Part shown: piece after piece, positions 46,062 to 58,432 of the stretch | Position numbering within the stretch: the stretch's first letter is position 1 | How the letters are laid out: every line of letters begins with the position of its first letter | From: Mediterranea massiliensis | GTDB taxonomy: Bacteria; Bacteroidota; Bacteroidia; Bacteroidales; Bacteroidaceae | Direction: 5' to 3' | DNA: 64,000 bases | NCBI GenBank assembly: GCA_015060695.1 | Contig: SUYA01000006.1 | Span: 89,393-153,392 of the forward strand | Position numbers and translations under genes: made by a program | Notes under the pieces: model-generated | The model's database searches: none | What the model was told of the DNA's origin: nothing | The model's input: only the letters and a program-made list of their open reading frames with translations

Positions 46062-46089
46062 CAAAAGTAAGGAAAATAATCTATATTTG
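46062..46089. promoter_or_regulatory. Interleaved divergent promoters, metY and amidase
   Basis: Minus-strand TACTTTTG (46062-46069) suits metY, and plus-strand TATATTTG (46082-46089) suits the amidase; both are exact -7 matches. Each lies in the -33 region of the other, so the two promoters would compete for RNA polymerase. Confidence 0.5.
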
Positions 46090-46124
46090 TCCGACTAACA
46101 TAAAAAGATTAATCAAAAGAGTGT

Positions 46125-47132
46125 ATGAACAGATTCCTGACTATATGGATAGCTTGCTTGACAACCATTTGCCTGATGGCACAAGAACCGCAAAGTGCCA
46201 AACCAAAATCCGGCGAAGGCATCTCGGCTTTCCTGGAACGTAATGGACGGCCTTCTAAGAAATATTATCAGGAGTTCTTGAAACTGAATGAGAGGAAACT
46301 GCGTGGGAAAAAGGAACTGCAACTGGGGGTTACTTATCTGTTGCCTCCATTGAGTCAGTCGGAAAATGTTAAGCAAAAGGTTGTGACTGCAAAGGAACTT
46401 AAAGAACCGTTGTTTGGAAAAGAGTTGTCGAGGGTGAAAGTCACAGGGAATAGTCTGGCCGGTGCTTGCTTTTATGTGGTGAGTGGTCATGGAGGACCCG
46501 ACCCCGGTGCTATAGGTAAACTGAGCGGACACAATTTGCATGAAGATGAATATGCCTACGATGTGGCCCTGCGATTGGCACGAAACCTAATGCAGGAAGG
46601 AGCAAAGGTACACATCGTTATACAGGATGCCAAAGATGGGATTAGAAATGGACGTTACTTGAAAAACAGCAAGCGGGAAACCTGTATGGGGGCAAAGATA
46701 CCGCTGAACCAGACAGAAAGACTGAAGCAACGGGCAGCGAAAATCAATGAGCTTTATCGGAGTGACCGAAAGAAATATACCTATTGCAGAGCTATCTTCC
46801 TGCATGTGGATAGTCGGAGTAAACGCCAGCAGACGGATGTCTTTTTCTATCATGCACCGGGCAGCAAGCAAGGTGAGCGATTGGCCAAGAATATTAGAAA
46901 CACATTTCAAGCCAATTATAAAAAACATCAGCCCAATAGGGGATTTGAGGGGACAGTAGACCCACGCGGACTCTATGTACTGAGGAATAGCACACCGGTG
47001 GGGGTGCTTGTCGAATTAGGAAACATACAAAATAACTTCGACCAACGCCGTTTTGTTATCAGTGATAACAGACAAGCATTGGCCAAATGGCTGATGGAAG
47101 GATTTATCAAAGATTACAAGGCAGGGAAATGA
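46125..47132 (+). CDS. N-acetylmuramoyl-L-alanine amidase (Amidase_3)
   Basis: 335-residue periplasmic zinc amidase that removes peptide stems from peptidoglycan during cell separation. The signal peptide is at about 1-20 (CLMAQ). Zinc ligands are visible as H in SGHGGPDPGA (about 126), E in HEDEYAYDVA and H in IFLHVDSRS. The catalytic Glu is in VLVELGNIQN. The N-terminal 90 residues after the signal are a linker with a degenerate LysM-like part (GISAFLERNGRPSKKYYQEFLKLN). The gene is divergent from metY and ends 5 nt before a convergent gene. Confidence 0.92.
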   Translation: MNRFLTIWIACLTTICLMAQEPQSAKPKSGEGISAFLERNGRPSKKYYQEFLKLNERKLRGKKELQLGVTYLLPPLSQSENVKQKVVTAKELKEPLFGKELSRVKVTGNSLAGACFYVVSGHGGPDPGAIGKLSGHNLHEDEYAYDVALRLARNLMQEGAKVHIVIQDAKDGIRNGRYLKNSKRETCMGAKIPLNQTERLKQRAAKINELYRSDRKKYTYCRAIFLHVDSRSKRQQTDVFFYHAPGSKQGERLAKNIRNTFQANYKKHQPNRGFEGTVDPRGLYVLRNSTPVGVLVELGNIQNNFDQRRFVISDNRQALAKWLMEGFIKDYKAGK

Positions 47133-47137
47133 GTCTT

Positions 47138-47587
47138 TTAATTTTCTAAAAGTTGCTTTAAGAAAGCATCCAACTCTTCGTCCAACCCTTTCAGAAGTCC
47201 GTTATTGATAATCATAGCGTCATCGTCTATTAACATCAATTCGTTGATGCTCTCTTTCTCTTTGTCAATCAAGACAAACGAGTAGGGCTTCATTATATTC
47301 AGTTTCTCAAACAGACCTTCTTCTTTCAGTTGGTTGAGTATGGAGGTTAAATCGTGTTCAACGCAGTTGTAGAACTCTTCGGCAACGTAGTTGCTCCACT
47401 CCCGAACTGTGCCTTCGGCCAGCTTGTCCTCATCATCGTTGAATACATACAGTTCGTCCGAGCCAAGGATGACTTGTAGGTGGAAGTCAGTAACCTGAAA
47501 GGATTGGGTACTGCCCATGTTATAGGGTTTGACTGCTTCTTTGATGCAGTTCTTAATGATGTTTTGCGATGCTTGAGTAAGTTTCAT
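47138..47587 (-). CDS. Conserved hypothetical cytoplasmic protein
   Basis: 149-residue acidic protein without signal or membrane helices. It has mixed strand and helix patterns (FHLQVILGSDELYVFNDDEDKLAEGTV; YSFVLIDKEKESINELMLIDDDAMIINNGLL). No motif recognised. A near-consensus promoter precedes it, and it converges with the amidase gene with only 5 nt between stops. A real gene by codon use and spacing; function unknown. Confidence 0.7.
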   Translation of the reverse strand: MKLTQASQNIIKNCIKEAVKPYNMGSTQSFQVTDFHLQVILGSDELYVFNDDEDKLAEGTVREWSNYVAEEFYNCVEHDLTSILNQLKEEGLFEKLNIMKPYSFVLIDKEKESINELMLIDDDAMIINNGLLKGLDEELDAFLKQLLEN

Positions 47588-47615
47588 ATTGCCTTTGTTC
47601 TTTGATTAGACCGTT

Positions 47616-47644
47616 CAAAGGTATGAAAAAAATGATAACTGCAA
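47616..47644 (-). promoter_or_regulatory. Promoter of the 149-residue hypothetical gene
   Basis: On the minus strand TTG (47642-47644), 18 bp, TACCTTTG (47616-47623). TSS near 47609, about 22 nt upstream of the ATG. Confidence 0.55.
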
Positions 47645-47654
47645 CAGATTTTTA

Positions 47655-48713
47655 TTAAAAATCCTCTTCAAAACGTTGCATTTGTGCGTTCAGTTGCAAT
47701 AAACCCTCTTTCCGTTGTTGTAATTCATTCACATAAAGAGTGATGGGGACGTACAAGGTGTTTTCAGTCTCGCTAGCTAATTTTTGTGCTTCGAGTGACA
47801 TCTTATAGGCAGACTCGATGCTGTCTTGCATCTCATATCCCACGGCCATATTGAAGGCTGCACGCATCTTCTGTTTCCCCTTTTTAGTTTTGTATTGTTC
47901 ATTCCATAAAGCAATTGCTTCTGTCCAGTTGCCTTCGCGAGCATAAACGGCAGCATCACGCATGGCTACATTTCCTCCGGTGAAAAGGTAGCGCTGTTCG
48001 CTTTTCCAAGTGGGTAGTAAATGTTGAATGGGGATAGTGCCGGCGAATTCTGAAGCCTGGGATATGGTTTCGGCAGGGGTGGGTAATTGGGCATGTACAG
48101 ATGCTTCGCTAATAGAGGCTTCTTCCCAAAAGATGCTGTCATTGCCTAAAAGACTAATTAGCGGGCGTGAACGGTTAGGCAGATAAATGCGGATTGTGGG
48201 GCGAACTATGGCATCGAGGGTACCGTAGTAAGCTTGTAATTGGGCAAGGTAGTTGATTTGTCGTTGTGTATGTATCTCTACACCTTCTACTGCAATGAGA
48301 AAATCTACATGCATTGCTTGGGTTAATGCTTTTACCTCTTCTATACTTAATAGGTTGGAGGTACGGGCAATGCTATCGTTGGTGCGTAGAGCAGAGTCGC
48401 AAATGATAACTTCATCGAAATAGTATTCGTCGGCAATGGCTTGGGCCAATGCTTCTGTAGTGAGTTGTGCATCGCCTTGGTAGATACTTTTGTCGGGCGA
48501 TGAGGCATTGTTTGTTTGTAAAGCTATAGAATCATTTTCGCTGTTTGAACCTGTTAAGGTAACTGGCGTGTTGTTTACAATAGCTACCTTGCGTAAACTG
48601 GCAGGAAAGTTAACTTTGCCCGGTTGTAAATAATCTATAGAAAATGGCTCGATGCTTTGGCAACCGATGAAAAGAAATGCACTCAGCAGAAGTATATAGG
48701 GTAATGTCTTCAT
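47655..48713 (-). CDS. DUF6340-type lipoprotein
   Basis: 352-residue lipoprotein; lipobox FLFIGC places Cys at residue 18. The N-terminal half resembles DUF6340 lipoproteins of Bacteroidetes (IDYLQPGKVNFPASLRKVAIVNN; DFLIAVEGVEI). The C-terminal part has TPR-like helices (AREGNWTEAIALWNEQYKTKKGKQKMRAAFNMAVGYEMQDSIESAYKMSLEAQKL). Function unknown; it may act in envelope assembly. It lies downstream of secA on the same strand, separated by a hairpin. Confidence 0.82.
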   Translation of the reverse strand: MKTLPYILLLSAFLFIGCQSIEPFSIDYLQPGKVNFPASLRKVAIVNNTPVTLTGSNSENDSIALQTNNASSPDKSIYQGDAQLTTEALAQAIADEYYFDEVIICDSALRTNDSIARTSNLLSIEEVKALTQAMHVDFLIAVEGVEIHTQRQINYLAQLQAYYGTLDAIVRPTIRIYLPNRSRPLISLLGNDSIFWEEASISEASVHAQLPTPAETISQASEFAGTIPIQHLLPTWKSEQRYLFTGGNVAMRDAAVYAREGNWTEAIALWNEQYKTKKGKQKMRAAFNMAVGYEMQDSIESAYKMSLEAQKLASETENTLYVPITLYVNELQQRKEGLLQLNAQMQRFEEDF

Positions 48714-48726
48714 TTATATATAATAA

Positions 48727-48760
48727 TGTAGGAGTTAAAGGGGGGTCTTTAACTCCTACA
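48727..48760 (-). terminator. Hairpin between secA and the DUF6340 lipoprotein gene
   Basis: A perfect 14-bp stem (48727-48740 with 48747-48760), loop of six bases (G5T on the plus strand). On the minus strand it follows the secA stop by 11 nt, then a moderately T-rich sequence. It is a weak terminator or attenuator. Confidence 0.6.
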
Positions 48761-48771
48761 AATGATGAATA

Positions 48772-52086
<3,315 letters not shown>

Positions 52087-52129
52087 TATTTATCTGTTTT
52101 TATTGTTATCTATTTTGAAAATTTGCGTG

Positions 52130-52137
52130 CAAAGTTA
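52130..52137 (-). promoter_or_regulatory. -7 element of secA
   Basis: The minus strand reads TAACTTTG, an exact TAnnTTTG match 43 bp before the secA ATG. The -33 is not clear. Confidence 0.45.
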
Positions 52138-52191
52138 CATTAAAATACCGATTAATCAGTATGTTGCATACGATTTTTCAGTTTCTTAAGG

Positions 52192-53757
52192 TTAGAATAG
52201 GGGGATAGCACGGCATGCATTAGGGGAGCGGATGCGTAAGGCACTTGTTATAGTGGGAGCTAAACGTTCTAAATGAATAGGTGAAATGATGCGTTCGGCT
52301 TTTATATTGTTGCCCATAAGAATAAGAGGAGTGGGGATGTGAGCTGTTCGAATGACTCTATTATCTGTAGAATTTTCTTGAACAATAGTCCATCCTGGTA
52401 ATATTTCTATGACTAAATCGCCTGAGCGGTGGCGATGATAGCCATTACGTATCTTTTCTATTTCAGGCGACCAGTCGCCAATAAGTACGCGGTGTGCAGA
52501 ATACACTTCGTTTACACCACTGAATTGTGTCAAAAAGGCTTCGGATTTTTGTTGTATTTCCGATAAATCGAGTTGTTTTTCTTCTATTAATTTGTGATTC
52601 AAATAGATCTGTCTATCGTAATAAGCATCTACATATTGTCCGGTTCCATATGTGGCCATTAAGTAAATGTTAAGTAATGTGGCACAGCGGTTTAGGTGAA
52701 ATTCACCACCAGGGATACGATAAATGCCGCTATCTGGTGCTTCGGGCTCGGAATAACCGGTAGAACTGATACACAAGAGGATATTTTGTAATCCTATTTT
52801 TTGCTCAAGCATGTTTAGCAAAGTCTCTATGCTTCTATCTAAGCGTACATAGGTGTCTTGAAGTTCCATGCCATATTCTTGTGGACTACGGTGATTAAAA
52901 GTTCCTGCGTAGTAAGTCAAAGCTAATAAATCGGGTGTCTCGTCTTTACCTATTGTACTTTTATTGAGCAATTCTTCTGCAAGTAAGTTGACTTCATCGT
53001 TTATAAGCGGGCTAGTTGTTAATTTTCGGTATTGTTGCAATTTGCCTCCATCGAATTTATATTTAAACGCCTCTGTTCGCCAAGTAGGTAGGTATTTGTA
53101 TCGCTCGGCGGGATAACTTGGAGTCCACTCAAGTTCTTTGATACGAAAATCAGGCGACCAACGGTCGTTGTATTGGCTAACCCACCAAGGAAAATCTCCA
53201 TAGTAAGTAGTACTGCACCATTTTCCGGAATCTTCGTTTAGCCAAAGTGCGCAATTACCTGCATGTCCGGCAGATAAGATGGCTGCATCGCGGAATGGTG
53301 CTATGGCATATACCAGTCCTTTATTGCTACTGGCTATTTTAAGTTCGTCGGCAATGGTGGAAACTAACAATTGGGAGGGTGAAGAACTCTCTGTGGTATA
53401 ATTACCCATAAAGTTGTTGTCGTCAACACAATTTATAGGGCGTAAGGTATTGATGTCTAACCAATTTTCAGATACGATTCCATTTAATGAAGGAGTAGCC
53501 CCACTGTATAATGTTGCTATAGCGGAAGCTCTGTCAATATTTTGAAAAGTGAATCCGGCTTGTGTATATATTTTCCCTTCTTTCATTAAACGTTTGAAAC
53601 CGCCCTCACCGTATAAAGAAGAGAATGCTTCCATATAATCTGAACGTAGTTGGTCGATGGTTAGGGTTACAACCAATTTTGGTACAGAAGTAAGTGGTTG
53701 AGCTTGTATGCTGCTGAAAGTTAATGCTAATATGGAAGTTATTAGTCCTTTTTTCAT
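52192..53757 (-). CDS. Alkaline-phosphatase-superfamily protein lacking key metal ligands
   Basis: 521-residue secreted protein (signal peptide to SIQAQ) with the fold of PafA-type phosphatases: TLTIDQLRSDYM (first metal Asp kept), then a nucleophile region, and the motif LQDTYVRLDRSIETLLNML. However, the TxPGHA-type nucleophile stretch reads DRASAIATLYSG, the DxxGH metal motif reads TFNHR, and the ADHG motif reads ISSTGYS. Most zinc ligands and the nucleophile context are gone, so it is probably not a phosphatase. The ATG at 53757 gives the signal peptide. It overlaps the DUF4105 gene by 4 nt and may work with it in the envelope. Confidence 0.78.
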   Translation of the reverse strand: MKKGLITSILALTFSSIQAQPLTSVPKLVVTLTIDQLRSDYMEAFSSLYGEGGFKRLMKEGKIYTQAGFTFQNIDRASAIATLYSGATPSLNGIVSENWLDINTLRPINCVDDNNFMGNYTTESSSPSQLLVSTIADELKIASSNKGLVYAIAPFRDAAILSAGHAGNCALWLNEDSGKWCSTTYYGDFPWWVSQYNDRWSPDFRIKELEWTPSYPAERYKYLPTWRTEAFKYKFDGGKLQQYRKLTTSPLINDEVNLLAEELLNKSTIGKDETPDLLALTYYAGTFNHRSPQEYGMELQDTYVRLDRSIETLLNMLEQKIGLQNILLCISSTGYSEPEAPDSGIYRIPGGEFHLNRCATLLNIYLMATYGTGQYVDAYYDRQIYLNHKLIEEKQLDLSEIQQKSEAFLTQFSGVNEVYSAHRVLIGDWSPEIEKIRNGYHRHRSGDLVIEILPGWTIVQENSTDNRVIRTAHIPTPLILMGNNIKAERIISPIHLERLAPTITSALRIRSPNACRAIPLF

Positions 53758-54962
53758 CTTTTTAATATTGTAATAGCAAGATTGCTGATTGAACGTATTA
53801 ACAAACAAAGTGTCAAAGGTAATATAGCTACATTGAATTTTTGCGGTATAATATGCCAAAGCACTATAAAAAGAGTTAATATAAGCAAATTGGCCATTAA
53901 ATAATAACTTATTTTTCCTTTCATTGTAGGGATGATTATGCAAGGAAGGCACAATAAATGGAAAGGGTGGAACACAAATAATAAATAATTGGGGGTGACG
54001 GCAGGATGTTTAGAAAAGAGTACTAAAAAAGTGATAATACATCCTATGATGCCTGCCGATGTGAATAAAACTGCATCTATTCCCCATAAACTTTTTTGGC
54101 GAATAACACCATAGCAACTAATCATAAATACAATAAGAAAAAGTAGCCAAAATACATGTGACGGAGTAAATATATAGGCCACTTTTTGTTGATGTTCTTT
54201 GTTTGAACTGACAAGTTGTTTCGTCTCTTTTACTAAGGGCTTGATGGCAATTCCGTTATCAGAAATTTGGGCAGTTGAAAAATAATCCATCAAGTAAAAA
54301 GGCGCAAACATCATTTGACGTCGATTGATGGGTTTATCGGCTTGGCTTCCTAAACAAAAATCAATCCCTAAACGTACCCATAGACTTCCTTCTGTGTATT
54401 GGTGAATGAGTTTACGGAAACTCTTCCCGGTATTGATGTCGCTCATGTCTTGAGCGTAAATGAGTGGATTGTATAAAGCTTTTTCTATTTGGTTAAAAGG
54501 GCGGGTAGCACAGTTGTCGTATAAAAAATTATATCGGTATTGACGATTTTCTGGTAAATAATTTTCTTCTAAAAAAGAAAGAAGACGTTTCTTTTCAATA
54601 TTTGACAAATTAAGTTCTTGTTGCCATACCTCGCGATTGGATAAAAGATATTCTGTTTCAAATCGTTTGTAAGGATAGATGCCTAATAGATAGTCGGTTT
54701 CACCTAAAGTGAATCTCCAAATGAAGTTAGGAGTATTGAAATTGAATATACCATAATTGAAAACTATATCAATGCCTCGCAAGGGATGTTCGTATCTAAT
54801 GGCCGTGTGTCCGAATAGCGAATAAACCTCTTCTCCCGAACCACATGTTAGTAGGCTAATGCGTATGGAGTCATCACTGGGGACGGAGTCTTGTTGAATT
54901 TTTCCGTTAGCAAAGGCTACGGTGGTGAACCATATAATTAGTGTAAATAGATATTTTCTCAT
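53754..54962 (-). CDS. DUF4105 (Lnb N-terminal periplasmic type) membrane protein
   Basis: 402-residue protein. The signal peptide (to VAFANG) is followed by a DUF4105 domain (about 30-200) with CGSGEEVYSLFGHTAIRY and the YNFLYDNCATR motif (conserved Asn-Cys), then by five hydrophobic segments in the C-terminal 160 residues. In Bacteroidetes this family is thought to be a periplasmic hydrolase domain with a membrane anchor. The ATG at 54962 is chosen because it opens the signal peptide; the upstream frame runs into coaX. A -7 element is at 54987-54994. Translationally coupled with the phosphatase-like gene. Confidence 0.85.
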   Translation of the reverse strand: MRKYLFTLIIWFTTVAFANGKIQQDSVPSDDSIRISLLTCGSGEEVYSLFGHTAIRYEHPLRGIDIVFNYGIFNFNTPNFIWRFTLGETDYLLGIYPYKRFETEYLLSNREVWQQELNLSNIEKKRLLSFLEENYLPENRQYRYNFLYDNCATRPFNQIEKALYNPLIYAQDMSDINTGKSFRKLIHQYTEGSLWVRLGIDFCLGSQADKPINRRQMMFAPFYLMDYFSTAQISDNGIAIKPLVKETKQLVSSNKEHQQKVAYIFTPSHVFWLLFLIVFMISCYGVIRQKSLWGIDAVLFTSAGIIGCIITFLVLFSKHPAVTPNYLLFVFHPFHLLCLPCIIIPTMKGKISYYLMANLLILTLFIVLWHIIPQKFNVAILPLTLCLLIRSISNLAITILKR

Positions 54963-54986
54963 GAGGTATGTGTTAATTTTGCTGGG

Positions 54987-54994
54987 CAAAGGTA
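54987..54994 (-). promoter_or_regulatory. -7 element for the DUF4105 gene
   Basis: The minus strand reads TACCTTTG, an exact match to TAnnTTTG, 25 bp before the ATG; -33 is indistinct. Confidence 0.45.
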
Positions 54995-55035
54995 ATATTT
55001 CTCTCTTATATAAACGAATAAAATTGTATGAATCC

Positions 55036-55065
55036 TTGTAATCTGAAAACTTTGTTTTATTTTTG
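55036..55065 (+). promoter_or_regulatory. Promoter of coaX, very close to the start codon
   Basis: TTG (55036-55038), 19 bp, TATTTTTG (55058-55065), consensus on both elements. The TSS would fall near 55070-55073, at or next to the ATGs at 55072 and 55078, so the transcript may be leaderless or nearly so. Confidence 0.55.
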
Positions 55066-55071
55066 TCGCCG

Positions 55072-55809
55072 ATGAAAATGAATTTAGTGATAGATATAGG
55101 AAATACGGTGGCTAAAATAGCTGTTTTCCGGCAAAATGAATTGTATAATGTTGTATATACCGACAACCGGACTTTGAGTGATTTAATTCCATTTGCATCT
55201 CGTTATCAGCCGGTTGCTTCTATACTTTCGTCTGTAGTGGACTTGTCGGAAGAGGCTGAAAAAAGTTTGGCCGCATTGTCATGTCCATTGTTGAGGCTTA
55301 CCTATCAAACTCCTTTGCCAATAAAGATTCTGTATGAAACTCCACAGACACTGGGGGGAGATCGTATTGCTGCGGTAGTAGGAGCTACATATTTAAAACC
55401 GGGCAGAGACATTTTGGTTATTGATGCGGGAACTTGCATTACTTATGAATTGGTGGATTCAAACTCTTTTTATTATGGAGGGAATATATCTCCAGGTTTG
55501 GAGATGCGTTTAAAGGCGTTGAATAATTACACAGGAAAACTACCTTTAGTTCAATCAAAAGGGGTATCTCCTATGATAGGAAAAAATACTGAAACGGCTA
55601 TTCGTGCAGGGGTAATAAGGGGAATTAAGTACGAAATTGAAGGCTATATTCGCACTTTAAACCATAAATATCCTGAACTTTTGGTTTTTTTAACGGGTGG
55701 TGATGAAATTTCTTTTGATGCAAACTTAAAAAGTCGCATCTTTGCAGACAAATTTTTAGTGTTGAAAGGATTAAATAGAATATTAGACTATAATAATGAT
55801 AAAGTTTAA
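55072..55809 (+). CDS. coaX: Type III pantothenate kinase
   Basis: Phosphorylates pantothenate, the first step of CoA synthesis; 245 residues from the ATG at 55072 (243 from 55078). The ASKHA-fold phosphate-1 motif is [16 protein letters not shown] (about 3-18), with [17 protein letters not shown] in the middle and the phosphate-2 motif [12 protein letters not shown] (about 121-132). The next gene begins 14 nt before its stop. ATG 55078 (MNLVIDIGN) matches the homologue start better. Confidence 0.94.
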   Translation: MKMNLVIDIGNTVAKIAVFRQNELYNVVYTDNRTLSDLIPFASRYQPVASILSSVVDLSEEAEKSLAALSCPLLRLTYQTPLPIKILYETPQTLGGDRIAAVVGATYLKPGRDILVIDAGTCITYELVDSNSFYYGGNISPGLEMRLKALNNYTGKLPLVQSKGVSPMIGKNTETAIRAGVIRGIKYEIEGYIRTLNHKYPELLVFLTGGDEISFDANLKSRIFADKFLVLKGLNRILDYNNDKV

Positions 55810-57058
55810 ACAAACACAATGCTTATTCTTGCTGCTTTTGATGGCAAGTGCGGCGATGGCACAAAATAATACGAATTCTCCTTATACACGATATGGGTAC
55901 GGACAATTGACAGAACCTGGTTCTGCAAATACTAAAGCGATGGGTGGAACGGCTTATGCATTGCGTGATAAGTATCATGTGAATTTTGCCAATCCAGCTT
56001 CTTATTCTGCTGTTGACTCTTTGACATTTATATTTGATGGTGGGATAGGGTTGCAAAACACCAATTTTAGTAATGGTAAAGTGAAGACTAATGCTCATAA
56101 CTCTAGTATTGACTATCTAACCATGCAGTTTAGAGTTGCTAAGTGGTGTGGTATCAGTTTGGGGCTTTTGCCGTATTCCAATGTTGGATATAATTTTGGA
56201 GAATATCAAGAAAACGTGGAATATCCAGACAATTCTACAACTGTAACATACTCTGGTGAAGGTGGTTTGCATCAAGCGTATTTAGGAGCAGGATTTAAAT
56301 TATTTAAAAATCTTTCAATTGGTGCGAATTTTTCCTATCTTTGGGGTGACATAACTCGTACAAGAGCTCAATCATTTATAGCCAATGCAGAAGCAAATGC
56401 ATTGACTACAACGACAAACCTCTCTGTGCGAAGTTATAAGTTGGATTTAGGTATGCAATATACGCATCGTATTGGGAAAAAACATGAATTGACACTAGGT
56501 GCTGTGTATTCACCCGGACATGATTTGAACAACTCTGCCTATGTGCAAGATGTGTTGGGTTCAAGTAGTACTACGGCTTCAATCCAAGTAGTTGATACAG
56601 CTGTGGTTTGTGGAATACCTACAACATGGGGTATTGGATTGGCTTATACGTTTGATAAACGATTGACGTTGGCTGCAGATGTAATGATACAAAAATGGAC
56701 CGATGTGTCGTATTGGAGTGAAAAGAATGTGTTTTGTGATAGGACACGCTTCTCTTTTGGGGCTGAATATATACCAAACCCTGTGGGTAGAAGCTATCTG
56801 TCGCATGTGAAATATAGAATGGGGGCTTACTACTCTAATCCTTATTATAAAATAGAAGGAGAAAGAGCCGCTAAGGAATATGGAGTGTCTGCAGGTTTTG
56901 GATTACCGATTCCTCATACACGTTCATACATTAGTTTGTCTGCTCAATATGTACGGACACAGGGTAATAAGGCTACATTCTTGGATGAGAATACATTACG
57001 TATCTGTGTAGGAATCACTTTTAATGAAGTGTGGTTCCAAAAGAATAAAGTATATTAA
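55796..57058 (+). CDS. Outer-membrane beta-barrel protein
   Basis: 420-residue secreted protein (signal to AAMAQ) made of alternating amphipathic strands, with N-terminal [46 protein letters not shown]. This is typical of PorV/FadL-like Bacteroidetes outer-membrane proteins. It ends in a hydrophobic pattern ([13 protein letters not shown]), consistent with a last barrel strand. Ligand or transport role unknown. It overlaps coaX by 14 nt and is followed by the TPR protein gene. Confidence 0.82.
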   Translation: MIKFKQTQCLFLLLLMASAAMAQNNTNSPYTRYGYGQLTEPGSANTKAMGGTAYALRDKYHVNFANPASYSAVDSLTFIFDGGIGLQNTNFSNGKVKTNAHNSSIDYLTMQFRVAKWCGISLGLLPYSNVGYNFGEYQENVEYPDNSTTVTYSGEGGLHQAYLGAGFKLFKNLSIGANFSYLWGDITRTRAQSFIANAEANALTTTTNLSVRSYKLDLGMQYTHRIGKKHELTLGAVYSPGHDLNNSAYVQDVLGSSSTTASIQVVDTAVVCGIPTTWGIGLAYTFDKRLTLAADVMIQKWTDVSYWSEKNVFCDRTRFSFGAEYIPNPVGRSYLSHVKYRMGAYYSNPYYKIEGERAAKEYGVSAGFGLPIPHTRSYISLSAQYVRTQGNKATFLDENTLRICVGITFNEVWFQKNKVY

Positions 57059-57102
57059 GGATAAAATAATAAAGATATAAATAACTAAATTTTTTGAATG
57101 CA

Positions 57103-58425
57103 ATGAAAATGAAGATGTTAATTGCTGCTTTGTTCCTCTCAGTAGGTGCAACCAGTGCTTTTGCGCAAGATTGTAATGCTAACAGCAGTATCTCTCATGA
57201 GGCTGTAAGAGCAGGTAATTTTAAAGATGCTTATCTACCCTGTATGGCAGTGTTGAAAGATTGTCCGACACTGAAATTCTACACTTACACTGATGCAAAG
57301 AAAATCTTGAAAGCTTTTATGGCTGAAATCAAGGATCGCAACAATGCAGATTATCAGAAGTATTTTAATGAATTATTGGGCGTGTATGATTTGCAAATTC
57401 AATATTTGCCCGATTTGAACAAAAAATTGAAAGCTACTCAACAAGTATCTGAAGCAAGTTTAGTTGGTGATAAAGCAGTGGATTATTTGCAATTTGCTCC
57501 AAAAGCTGATTTGAATCAAGCATATACGTGGTTGAAAACAGCCGTAGATGGTGATAAAGGGGCTTCTAAAGGTGCAGTCTTAAATGCTTTTATGGAAACT
57601 ACTATGAGAAAAGTTCAAGCAGATAAGGCACATACTGAGCAATTCTTCCAAGATTATTTGGATGTAACTAAATATATGGATGAAGCTATCGCTAATGAAA
57701 CTAAGCCTAATGTAAAACAATACTTGGAAGCTTTAAAGGAAAACTTCACGCCGATGTTTGTACAAAGTGGTGTGGCTGATTGCGAATCTTTGCAAGGTAT
57801 CTATGGCCCTCAGGTAGAAGCAAACAAGAGCGACTCTGTATTTTTGGGTAAAGCATTGAATGTGCTGAGATTAATGAGATGTACAGATAGTGAAGCATAT
57901 TTTGCAGCTTCTGATTATATGTATCGCATCAATCCTACCCCAGAAGCAGCTGTAGGTGTAGGTTACATGTATATTAAGAAAGAAGAATATGAAAAGGCTA
58001 TGCCATATATTGATGAAGCATTGAAGATGGAAAGTGACGATTCAAAGAAATGTGAAATGGCTTATTTGGCTGCTACTGCATTATTTGGTGCAAAGAAATA
58101 CTCGCAAGCTCGTAAGTATTGCTATGAAGCTATTGGCTATAATGCTAATTATGGTGCAGCTTATATTTTGTTAGCTAACATGTATGCAGCTTCTCCTAAT
58201 TGGACAGATGAAGGTGCTTTGAATAGATGTACTTATTTTGTAGTTATCGATAAGTTGCAACGAGCAAAGAGTGTTGATCCTAGTGTTGCTGATAAGGCTA
58301 ATGAATTAATTTCTAACTACGCTCGATATACTCCCGAAGCTAAAGACCTCTTTATGCTAGGTTATAAGACAGGTGATCGTATTAATGTTGGTGGTTGGAT
58401 AGGTGAATCAACAACTATTCGTTAA
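57103..58425 (+). CDS. Secreted TPR-repeat protein
   Basis: 440-residue periplasmic protein with signal peptide to SAFAQ. It consists of helical repeats; the clearest TPR units are at about 290-365 (EAAVGVGYMYIKKEEYEKAMPYIDEALKM; YLAATALFGAKKYSQARKYCYEAIGYNANYGAAYILLANMYAAS). Such repeats mediate protein contacts. The ATG at 57103 is preferred to the TTG nine bases upstream. It sits between the barrel gene and the LptC-like gene, so it may help assemble outer-membrane components. Confidence 0.85.
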   Translation: MKMKMLIAALFLSVGATSAFAQDCNANSSISHEAVRAGNFKDAYLPCMAVLKDCPTLKFYTYTDAKKILKAFMAEIKDRNNADYQKYFNELLGVYDLQIQYLPDLNKKLKATQQVSEASLVGDKAVDYLQFAPKADLNQAYTWLKTAVDGDKGASKGAVLNAFMETTMRKVQADKAHTEQFFQDYLDVTKYMDEAIANETKPNVKQYLEALKENFTPMFVQSGVADCESLQGIYGPQVEANKSDSVFLGKALNVLRLMRCTDSEAYFAASDYMYRINPTPEAAVGVGYMYIKKEEYEKAMPYIDEALKMESDDSKKCEMAYLAATALFGAKKYSQARKYCYEAIGYNANYGAAYILLANMYAASPNWTDEGALNRCTYFVVIDKLQRAKSVDPSVADKANELISNYARYTPEAKDLFMLGYKTGDRINVGGWIGESTTIR

Positions 58426-58432
58426 TTAGGAT

